A DNA stretch of 64,000 nucleotides from Gambelia wislizenii. Its lineage: Eukaryota; Chordata; Lepidosauria; Squamata; Crotaphytidae. Position 1 is the stretch's first letter. Each line of letters opens with the position of its first letter. The notes under the pieces were generated by a model that saw nothing but the letters and a program-made list of their open reading frames with translations, had not been told where the DNA came from and ran no database searches. A program made the position numbers and the translations under genes. Positions 40,201 to 52,200 of this stretch are shown here, one piece after another. The stretch spans positions 169,784,596 to 169,848,595 of the forward strand of contig JAUMIR010000005.1 in assembly GCA_030847615.1 (NCBI GenBank), given 5' to 3'.

Positions 40201-43200
40201 TACTCTCTCCACTCAATTTAGTGGAGTCAGTGTAAGAAGAAAAATGCAGTGTGTTCTCTTTTCTTTGTACCTTTAACAGAATCCTGTTATGGCAAATCAT
40301 AACAGGAGAACAAACTGTTTTGTGAGCAGCTTGACAACATCTATGTTTGTGCTAGTGAGAGAGTAGCAGTGGTAGCAATGACAGGAAGAGGAGATCACCT
40401 CTGAGCCACCTATTTATGAATGTCTGACTTTGGTGTCCTTAAGCCAAGATACTTATGAACAGACAATTTTCCAAGCCACCTCTCCCATAGTACCTTGGCT
40501 CCAAGTACTCCTGGAGCTAAGCATTCATGAAATAGGCAGCTCAGAGCTAGTTACTTCCTATTGCGGACTTCCAGCAGGGGGAGCGAGGACGCAGGACCGG
40601 TTCAGACGTGGCTCCGTAGGGACCGGTTGTCTAGGGACGGCAAGTGAGGTCTGGTTGGAAGACCTTCACAACCCGATTATCTGGGAAGGTAAAGGGGAAT
40701 AGGGGCTTGCAGTAGCTGCCAAATTGCGAGCTGGGGGGTAAGGGGAAAGACCCCAAACTCCCTGTTGCAAAGGCAGGCTGAGCAGCCATTGCTGTCCTCA
40801 GAGCCCATGGGCACTTAGTCCTCATTTCTCCCCCTACTATTTTAAAATTCAGAAGATGCTGGGGCTAGATAAAGGGGGGAGTAACCCAAAGAAGTCTTTT
40901 TGACTCCCAGCAGGGAAGCCCTTCTTCTGAAGCGAAAATAATAGTGAATTAATAAAAAAAAAAAGAAAGAAAAAAGAAAACCCTGCTGGCAAGTTGATCG
41001 AATCAACAAGGAGGGAAGGAAGGGAAAGGGAAAGAGCGGAGAAATTAGTGAGGAGTACAAACAAACAAACAGAATTAAAGTGTTCCCTCACCACGTTGAA
41101 CTCCGAGTTAGACTGAATTGGAATGGATTGAGATCGGGACATTGGGTGTTTGAAACTGCTGCGTAGGAAGTTTTTGATACGCAGCAGCCAGATACGGGAC
41201 CTACAGGGAAAAAAAAGGAGAGGAAGGAGAGGGGCGGAGTGATAGAGGCGTGGCTGACGTTGAGGCTGAGGCTGACGCAGTTGTGATCAAGGGTAGAGAG
41301 GCGGAGGGGAGTGTTTACAAAAGGCTGACGGAGATCGAAAGCAGAGGGCAGTGAGATCAGCAGACGGAGGCGGAGTGAGTACACAGGAGGAGACAAGGAG
41401 GCAGATGGAGCGGTAGAGCAGACGATTGCTGGACGCAGACGAAGGCGCAGACGGAGCGAGGGAAACGTTGAGACAGAGGGGCCAGAGGCAGACGATCAGA
41501 GGACGCAGACGGGGACGCAGACGCAGACGGAGGCGGACGGAAACAGACGGGGACAAACGATCGGGGGACGCAGACGCGGACGGAGGCAGACGGAGGCAGG
41601 CGATCGGGGGGGCGCAGACGCGGACGGAGACAGACGGAGAAAGGAGCTTGAGGCAGAGAGATCGGGAGCAGGGGAACAGACAGGTCGAGAAGGAGTGGCG
41701 GGGAGCGGGAATCAGACGGTGAGGAACGACGGACACGAGAGGTGGCTGGCAGGAGACGGAAGCAGGGAGAACTGGCGATTGGAGCAGACGGTGCAGACGG
41801 TGCAGACGGGGCAGTAAAAGCAAAAGACGTTTAGAGACTTCAGAACGCGGCACGGAAAAGAGTAGCTGGAATTGAGGGGTGGATATATAATGCTCTAGTG
41901 AATGAGAGATAGAGAGGTGGAAGACAGAGAGCGGAGGGGAAAGAGATAACAGAAGACTAAAAATAAATGGAAACAAGTAGGAATAAGGAGAGATAAAGCA
42001 AACGGTAACAGAGGAGGAATAGGACAGCCAAAGGGCCTAAGAAGCAGAGAAAGAGGGAAAAACAAACAAATAAATAAATAAATAAATTAAAAACAATCTT
42101 TAAGGAGGCTAAAGGGCAAATGAAATAACAAAGCTAACAGATTACAGGGTTAGTGAATAGGAGGGAAACTAACTAATCTCTGCCCTGATTCTATTATAGC
42201 GGTCAGTGGAACCGAGCTAAGAAGGAATAAATTTCACAAAGATAACATTGCTAATCAGCTGGGCCAAACTATTATTGAGGGCTAGATTCATGGCTTCTGG
42301 GTTGAGACCTAGGGCATACACAACCTCACAAGTAACGACAGCTAGAAGAGGCTCAACAGAAATGCCGGCCAAACAGGCGGACATAAATATGCAAATATTG
42401 GAGGAACTAAGATCATTTAAGAGGGAGATAAATGAAAATCTGAGAGAATTTAGGAAAGACGTAAGGCAGGAATTGGAAAAAAATAACAAAAGACTGGATA
42501 AGATGTCCACTGAGCTAAAAGAAACAAAGGAGGAAGTGGATGACATAAAGAGCAGAACGAAAAAATTGGAAAGGCAAGCAGAAAATACTACGGTGGATTT
42601 GGAGAAAGAAAAGCATGCAAGCCTAATACAGGAACTAAGATACCGAGAGAAGTGCATTAAATTAAGAGGGCTTCCGGAAAAGATGTATGAAAATATACAG
42701 GAAAGAATAATACCCCCCTTGGCAAGTTACATAAATGAACCAGAAGAAACTTTGATACAAGAGTTGGATAAATGCTTCAGAGCTAATTCGGCTGTAGCAA
42801 GGGAGAGAAAACTACCAAGGGACATTGTAATCTCATTTGTAAGAACTAAGTATAGAGACAAAATAATTCAGAGGAACTATACGGATAAATTGATGATAGA
42901 TGGAAAAGAGATACAGATTTATAAAGACACACCAGTGGAGATCCTTAAAAAGAGACAAAATTATAAACCCCTCACACAAACACTAACGAGACTTGGCATA
43001 AATTACAGATGGGAGAGAATTGAGGGTATAGTGTGTACATATCGGCAGAGAAAATACAAAATACATTCGGTGGACAAAGCAAATGAATTCCTAAGGAAGT
43101 TAAATGAAGAAGAACAGAAATATCAGGAAAAGAAGAGACGACGGCAAGGAGAGAAGGAAGACGAGAGAGAAGCCAAGGAGAGAACAGATAACAACGATGA

Positions 43201-46200
43201 TAAAAACCAGGAGGAGTCTGAGGGTAATGGAAGATTTCTAGAGGAGAACAAGGAACACCAGGAACAGAACAGTGATAGAGGCTTGAGCGAAGAAGGAGAG
43301 ATGGAGGAAGGTGAAGAAGCAGAAGACTAAAGAACATGACACTGAATATAACATCGTGGAATGTTAAGGGACTGAACACGACAGTAAAAAGAAGACAGGT
43401 CTACCACTTCTTGGAAAAAAACAAAACTGAGATTACTTGCCTACAAGAAGTAAGGATAAGACAAAGTGACAGCAAATATTTAAAGAACTTGAAATTAGGC
43501 CAGGAGTTTTTCTCACTAGCAGTAAACAAAAAGAAAGGTGTGGTGATTTATGTGGATAGAAAGTATGAAGCAAAAGAAATATTCAAAGACAATGAAGGAC
43601 ATTTGCTGGGTTTAGAAATCAATACGGGTGGAATAAGGATGTACTTGATTGCCATATACACTCCGTTGGAGAATAAGCAGAAATTTTTTAAACATTTGCA
43701 AGAAGAAATGATAAAATTGGAGGAAGGAGCTATAATTATCACAGGAGATTTCAACGGAGTGATGGATGGCAGTAGAGACAGATCAGGAACAAATAAAAAG
43801 AAGCAAGGTAGACTACCAAAAATCTGCTTTGAACTAATGGAAGAATTTAATCTGGAAGACCTCTGGAATACAAAGTATCAACTGGAAAAAGGATACACCT
43901 TTCACTCAGACGCACACAATACGATGTCAAGGATAGATATGTTCTGGGTATCCAAAACTATGATCCCTAGAATACGAAGTATGGAGATAATACCAAGAAT
44001 AATCTCCGACCACAACCCTATAAAAATGAATATGACTCTATCTAGAAAAATATATACCTGGCGTTTAAAAGATAATCTGCTCAAGGATGAAAGGTTTGTG
44101 GAGAAGATAAGGGATGGTATCAGACTTTACTTCAAAGAAAATAAGCAGGAAGGAATTAAGATGAGTGTGATATGGGATGCATTTAAAGCGACAATCAGGG
44201 GACTACTGTTACAAAGGGGAGCGGAGATGGCTAAAAATAAGAGACAAAAGAACCAAGAGCTTCTGCAAAAACTTAAATCAAAAGAAAACGAGTTAAGAGA
44301 AAAACCCCAGAATCTGACTGTGAAAAAAGAAATAGAGTTAATAAAGAAGAAAATCAACTTGGAAATGGTCGAAGAGATAGGAGATAAATTGAGAAGAATC
44401 AAACAGAAACAATTTGAATTTGCAAACAAGACAGGGAGGTGGCTGTCATATAAACTGAAAAGAGAAAGAAAGAGAAATGTAATTACAGAGATCAAGACCG
44501 AAGTGGCGACATTAAAAACGCAAAAAGAGATAGAAAAGGCGTTCCTTGAATTTTACTCTTCATTATATAAAGCACATGCTCAAGAAGAAGGGTGGGAAAG
44601 AGAATTGAGGGATTACATAAGAGAAAATAAATTCACTATGTTAACGGAACAACAAAGAACGGAGCTATCAAAATTATTCAACAAAGAGGAATTAATGGCG
44701 GCTATCAAAAACTTGAAGAAAGGGAAAGCACCAGGTCCAGACGGATTCACGGATGCATTTTATAAAACTTTTGAGAATGAAGTTGCAACTCACCTCCTAG
44801 AAGTTATGAATAAAATTCAAATAGAGGGGATGCCCGAGACATGGAAGACAGCTAATATTGTAGTAATACCAAAAGAAGGGAAGGATAAAACTGAGGTTAA
44901 GAACTACCGCCCGATTTCTCTGCTAAACGTGGACTATAAAATATATGCAGCGATGATAGCCAACAGACTGAAGAATGTATTGCAAGAAATTATCCATATA
45001 GACCAAAACGGCTTTCTACCAGGAAGAACATTATCAGCTAACATAAGAAGTGTAATAAACATACTGGAATTCCTGGAAAAGAACAATGAAAGGAAAGCGG
45101 CGATAATTTTTGCAGATGCAGAGAAAGCTTTCGATAACGTTAATTGGAGCTGCCTGATACAAATAATTAAAGAAACAGGATTTGGACAATTTATAACAGC
45201 AAACATTGAAAGAATCTACGTAGAACAAAAAGCACACATCATAATAAATGGCGAGAAGACAAAGGAAATAAAGATACAAAAAGGGACTAGGCAAGGATGC
45301 CCGTTGTCACCGCTGCTATTTATTTTAGTATTGGAAATCTTAATGTACAAAGTCAGAAAGGATAAGTCAATTCAAGGAATAAAAGTAAAAAACCAGGAGT
45401 ACAAAATTATGGCATACGCGGACGATTTGGCAATAGTATTGGAAGACCCTCTGCAAAACGTTGAAAATTTAATGAAAGTAATTGCTGAATTCGGAAAATA
45501 TGCAGGTTTTAAAATTAACAAAGAAAAAACTTTAATAATATCAAGGAACATTACGAAAAAAGAAGAAGATATTCTGGAAAGAGTATCTGGCTGTAAAATT
45601 GAAAAAAAGGTGAGATACTTAGGAATTTGGATTTCGAACAGAAGTTTAGATTTATATGACAACAATTACAAGAAAACCTGGGGAAAAATAAAAGAAGATT
45701 TGAATAAATGGAAAAAGTTGGAGTTATCTTTACTTGGACGTATAGCTACAATAAAAATGTCGGTGCTTCCTAAGCTAATGTTCTTATTTCAAAACCTACC
45801 GATTCTGCTAAATGATAAACCATTTAAAGGTTGGAAAAGAGACTTGAGCGACTTCATCTGGAATGGGCGAAAACCAAGAATAAAGTGGCAGACGTTAATG
45901 GAAAGGACTGAAAGAGGAGGAACATCTTTACCAGACCTTAGTCTGTATTATAGAGCATGTAGTTTGATATGGATATCTGAATGGATTAAACTAAAAGATA
46001 GGAAATTGTTAACGATAGAAGGAGCTGGACTGAGAATGGGATGGCATGCCTATCTTGGATACAATAAGGAAGAAGTGCACAAGGGTTTCAACGATAACAT
46101 CGTGAGGAAGGCACTACTACGAAATTGGAAAAAGATTCAATTGTTATATTATAATAAACTTCCAAGATGGTTATCACCAGCCGAAGCCTTCTTCGGTAGA

Positions 46201-49200
46201 TGGGGGCAGGTGGGGAAAACAAATAAATGGATTACGTACGCAGATTTAGTTAAGAAAAACAAAGATGGGCTGGTAATATTTAAAACAAAGGAAGAATTGA
46301 AGGAAGAAGGATGGGATATAAATTGGCTGATATACCAGCAACTAAACAACAGGTTCAAGTGGGATAAAGAAAATATGGGCATTTTGGAAGAACAGACGGA
46401 AGTGGATAACGTAATATGGGGAGAAGAAAAGAAGAAAATAACTAAATTGTATAACTTGTTTCTCTCCAGGCGACTTGAGAAAGAGGCAGTGAGGGAAACA
46501 ATGATCAAATGGGCGAGAGACATTGGAGAAGTTATAAATATGGAAGAGTGGGAGACAGCTTGGAAACAAACAAAGAAGTTTTCACTATGTCAAGCATTGA
46601 AAGAAAACTACTTAAAAATAAGCAACCGCTGGTATTTGACTCCAGTAAAGTTAAATAAAATATTTGGAAAAGAACAAAGAGCGTGCTGGAAGTGTGAGAA
46701 AGTACCAGGTACACTGATACACATGTGGTGGCAATGTTCAGTCACGAAGAAGTACTGGACAAAAGTACATTCAATAATACAAAAAATACTCAACACGCAA
46801 TTTGAATTTAGCCCCAAACTGTACTTATTGAATATTACGTCAATGATAGAAAAAGAAGTTGTTAAGAAACATTGGAGAATGCTAATATATTTGTGTACTG
46901 CAGCGCGCATGAATGCGGCAAAAAAATGGAAGAGCAAAGAAATACCATCAATTGATGACTGGTTAGATAAAGCCTTGGAGATGAGAGACAATGATAAATT
47001 AACACATATATTGAATAAAAAACCAACCGATAAATTAGCAATAGAATGGTTCCCTTTAATTATTGTATGAGAAGATGGAATGTCGGCAGAGATGAGGAGA
47101 TTTAGGAAGGAGTAGCCATAAAAAAGAGAGATAAAACAGTAGTGATGATAAGGAAGAATGGAGAAATAAATGGGTAACGAACTGTTAATATTTAGATATG
47201 AAATATGATTAAGATAGTAAAAGGGAGGCACGGTAAATAAACTAAGAAGGGAAGATAGTCTTTGAGTTATTCTCTACGAAGGAAGTCAGTTTAATTTTAA
47301 AATTTGAGTATAGAATTTTCTTTGTTTCCTATAAAAAGTAAAATATGACAATTGTGGATAATATGTAAAAGAGAAATGGTACTATACACATACTGTAATC
47401 ATGGGAAACTCTAATAAATATATATTTAAATAGAGCTAGTTACTTCCTATTGCTGTTGGCTTCTTTTCCTCAAGATCACTGACATTGTACCAGCATGGGT
47501 ATAGGATCTAGACCTACAGCAATATTTTTTTCAACCCTTTTTCAAGTACAGTCTTCACTCTGAGGGTCTGCCTGGGTTCGGGTGATAGTTACTTAAGGCA
47601 AAGCACGGTGGCCTCCACTTTGTGCCAACCCTATTTAGAATCTACATAGGAATAAGCTCTATACGCTGATGTTGAATGAATGAAATGGAAACTAAATCAA
47701 TCAAATATTAAAATAAAAAATAAAGTACTGTTTTTAGAATACTGTAAAGATTTTGTTTTGTTTCTCTTTTTTTCCTACTTCCAGAATGACAGGGTACAAA
47801 ATAGTAAGGAGAAAAGGATGCGAAAAGATAAAAAGGCAGTTATTCTTTCTGATATGGTCTCTGTTGCCACAAAAACAAGTCAGTATAATTTTTAATTATT
47901 TATTATATTTTCAATACAAGTCAGCATAATTTTAATGCTTGCTTTATTTTTGCTAATATGAAGTGGCTTGATAGATTCCATTTTAAAGCTCATGGGTTTT
48001 TTGCTCTACTATGGGGTTTATTTGCTGTTCTTGGCTGCTATAATTTTAGATAGATGTGTGTCTTGTAAGCACTGTAAATAGTAGAAGAGACTTGCAAATA
48101 TTGATTTCTAAATTGTGTACACTTCAGAGGAAAATTTTCTTTTCAAATATGCACAATCTTTAATCTAGTAAATGGAACTACAACATCTGATAGAAAAAAC
48201 TGTGGCTTTTTCAACCCAATGCTGAATGAGCACCAGAAACTAGCAGTGAAAAGGATACTCAGTGGTGAATGTCGCCCAACTCCTTATATTATCTTTGGAC
48301 CACCAGGAACTGGAAAAACTATCACAATCATTGAAGCAATTTTGCAGGTATCATTGAACAATAATATAATTGGAGTCTTGCCACTGTCACTTTTAATAGT
48401 TCTGACTGTTCATTATGTATTTGTCAAAGCATGCATTGCAGCTGTGAAGAAATCTCTTATTGTATTACTTTTTCTATCTTAATGAGGAAGCCAGGGCCTT
48501 GCGTTCAGTAGGGTTCTAACGCAGGACAATACTGATTGGAGGAAAGCATGACTTCCTGTGTCTACACTGAAAAAAAAGAGTAATGATAACTGTAGTGTTG
48601 GAATTTGAGCATTCTGTTGGATTGAAGAATAGCAGCTTCTTACATTTTGAAAACATGTGTTAATGGAGATCTTTTGTGGGGGATCAAAATAAAGGAAACA
48701 TCCTATTTCAGTGATAATTGGTAGACAATTAGGATTGTTATCATGATCATTTATTTATATAGTGCCACCAATGAACATTGCACTTTCTGAAGATATTATT
48801 ATGATAATCTGAATCTATAATAATTTCAGTTTCAGTCTCTATTAGATAACAAATGAACTTTTGAACTTCACTGAATGGTAAAAAATCACCATTATAAATA
48901 TTGGTCTTTTCTTTGTTGGGTTATAAAGAAATGAGAACAGCAGAAAATAATCTCTGTTCAGCAACTTTAAAGAATAGTTTTTCTTTGCCTAGTATATTAA
49001 GATAATCCATCTAAAACATAACTTGTGAAAGATTGCTTTTTTTAATAAAACTTCAGATACATTACACTTTACCAGACAGCAGAATACTGGTTTGTGCACC
49101 ATCCAACAGTGCAACAGATCTTGTTTGTTCTCGGCTTCATGACAGCAGTATGCTAAAGCCAGGAGTAATGGTGAGGGTTAACGCATCCGGCAGAAATGAA

Positions 49201-52200
49201 GAGGTAAATTTTGTTCAAAAGTCTGTTGTTCTGTGTGTGACTTCATTCTGTTGTAGTTATATCAGCAGGTAAAACATTTGTCTGAAGCTGAGTTTGTCTA
49301 TGAAGCCAGTTTGTTGAACGTGCTCTGTAAATGTTTTTTACATCTTCATTTGCATTGAATTATGTTTGTATTTCTGAATTAACCAGCTGTCACCTCTGTC
49401 CTGGTATACTCTTCCTCTTTTCTTTTGTTGAATCTTAGTTCTCCAGAACTCAAGATCAACACGCCACATTTTGCATAGGGAGGATTGGAACTAAGAGGTG
49501 AAGGAAAGAATAGTGAATTACATTCTACAAGATTCTCATCCTGATAAAGAGATGTTGTGTCTCCAGGTTTCAGTGCTTCTTTAGAAGAAAAAGAGATGTT
49601 CTTTGGGCAGGATATTTCAGAAACGTAGACCTTTTAGATGCATAAACTGTGGTGAACAGTTTAAATGGGAATTTCTCACTAAATAGTGTTGTGAGTCAAG
49701 AGCACTCTATATACAGTAGATGTCTTAATACAAATTTCTAGGTTGTGTAATATTTTTTAAAAAGTATTCTGTTTGCATACATCCTCCACATACAATAGGT
49801 TTGCCTATGATATAATGCTTGCACAATTACTTGCTTGTGTTAACAGAATCTTAGTGATGTAATAAAACTATACTGTAAGGATGGAGAAGACATTTGGCAA
49901 GCATCTCGGTTCAGAATAATTATTGTGACGTGCACCAGTGCAGGAATGTTCTACCAAATAGGAATAAGGTACTGTCAATACATGTGTTTGGGAAACATTC
50001 AGGCCATAACTGGGATGTACAGTGGAAGAGGTTTACTGCAGGATAATCCTATAAACAAAGAATACCTTTAAACAATTATCTTTATTACGGTTGTGAAACA
50101 TTGCTTATTTTGACCTTGCATGTGCAAATATAGTTATTCCTTCATATTTGCTGGGGTTTGGTTCCAGGATCCCCCATGGATACCAGAATCCTTGAATACT
50201 CCAATCTCATTAAATGCAATGGCACAGCAAAATGATGTCTCTTATATAAGATAGCAAAATCAAGGTTTGCTTTTTGGATTATTATTTTTAAAGAATATTT
50301 TCAAGCTGTGAATACTTAAATCTGTGGATACAGAAACTGTAAAAGAAAAAAATCTGTATTTTTATACTGCTAGGCAAGATTATTTTTGCACATTTTTCCA
50401 ACAGTTGTTTGCATTTTGGGGACTCAGTGAACATTTCACACCATTTTTTGCGGGAAAAAGCAATCCCCAAAAAATTTATCACCTTGTCATTTAGAAGTGT
50501 GTCCCAACATGTCGAGACACTGTTTTTCATCATGGACAAGAAAATTTGCAAATATTCTTTACCTTATGTGACATAATGCTACCAGGCTGGTTCTCAAGAT
50601 CAGCACTGGCTGCCTGTCACTGCCACCCTACTCTAGATCCCCCTTTATTAATCCCTTATCTGGACTAGGGCCTGAGTCTCCAGGTGACCCTTTCTCTATG
50701 GATAGATTTACTTACTAGTGTGTATTCATTTGATTAGTGTGACCTTTACCTTTTATTATGAGGGAAAGAAAGCACGATGAGTCAGTGGGACTTTAAACAA
50801 CAAACTTATTTGCTTTATTATATCACAGAAGTTACAAACTCCAGAACTGTATGATAACTCTACATATAACAAATGGTTCTCTCACAAAGTTCCACTTAGT
50901 GTTCTGTTTAGTGACAGACTATTTATCTTTAAACATACACTTTATTCTTTCAGTCTCTCAACGGCTTCATACAGTACACTCCCACTAACTCTCATACATC
51001 TGTCTAATCCAACAGCTTGCGCTCAACTGACATTCTCTCCTCTCACTCTCACAAATGACCCTCCCATAACAGCTTCCTGCATGGGGATTGCTTCCCTCTC
51101 GTGCATGCTTTCCAACGTAGTTCTCCACACCTTAAAATAAATTACAAATGTTTGCCATTATTCTCATTCTATTTCATAGTATAGTGGGCTCAGATTCATG
51201 GGGCTTTGTTTCCCAGATGCCTTGTGGATACCAAAAACTGCAGATGATTGCACCTCATATTATTAAATAGCAGTGATATGAACATGCATGCTGCAGCATG
51301 TCCACATACACGTCACCACAATTTAATAGTATGGGGTGTGACAATCCGTGGTTGCTTGAATTTGCAGATCTGGAGCACCCACTGTAGAGTGTATTAAAAC
51401 TATTTTAGTTTGTCATCCAGGGCTGCTGCCACACTGCAGAAATAATGCAGTTTTACACTGCTTTAACTGCCATGGCTCAATGCTGTGGAATTCTGAGATT
51501 TGTAGGTATTTTTGAGATATTTAGCTTTCTCTGCTAGGGCTCTGGTGCCATCATTAATAAACTACAAACCCTAGGATTCCATAGGATGGAGCCATGATAG
51601 TTAAAGCAGTTTCAAACTGCATTATTTCTACAGTGTGGCAGCAGCCCTGGTTTTATAAAAATCCCAGTTAGCCATGAAGCTCACAGTGACTTTAAGCCAG
51701 TCTCTAATTTTCAGAGGACAAAATGACAATGTGGCGGGAGTGGGGGCAGAGGAGAATTATGCATTGGCCTGGACATGAATAGGAATAACACTGGGGATGG
51801 GGACATGAGTAGCTCATAAGCTGCACCGCATTGTCCACAGGCAGCCACATATAATTTAGAACTTGAATGTGAAGGCCTGAAGAGAGCTCTGTAATATGAT
51901 TACAAAGTTCCTGTGAGCAGGAACACAATCTTATCAGGGTTCCCACTCTTGGGAGCTTTGTAACCTCAATACATGAAAGTCTAATTTACGGATCTTGTAG
52001 GTGGGGCTTACATGTGCACTCGTGTCCCTGTTTTAGCCCTTTCTGTGTTGAGGGTAATGCCTGAACGAGGCTACAGTCTGAACCAGGCCATGTTACATCT
52101 GAACTGGGCCTAAGACATAATGTTAGGTGATTACATATAAACAGTTGGGAATAGTGTGACCCTCTGTATGTTGGACTGTGACTCCAAACAGTCCTCACCA

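Larger units (their letters stand above)
40565..47431 (+). mobile_element. Full-length L1 LINE with both ORFs open
   Basis: 6,867 bp between identical 22-bp copies of the target (40543-40564 and 47432-47453). It has a 1.7-kb 5' UTR, ORF1 (42290-43330), a 5-base gap, ORF2 (43336-47070) and a 360-bp 3' UTR ending in a short AT-rich tail rather than a long poly(A). No stop or frameshift in either ORF. Perfect duplication and open ORFs point to a recent insertion. Same strand as MOV10L1, in intron 15. Confidence 0.96.

Noticed and set aside
41287..41976. 229-codon minus-strand frame in the L1 5' UTR
   Set aside because: Antisense to purine-rich repeats; Ser/Leu/Pro/Arg-rich with no known domain. 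An L1 antisense ORF was considered but there is no supporting motif.
46608..47231. 207-codon minus-strand frame
   Set aside because: Shadow of the L1 ORF2 coding strand.
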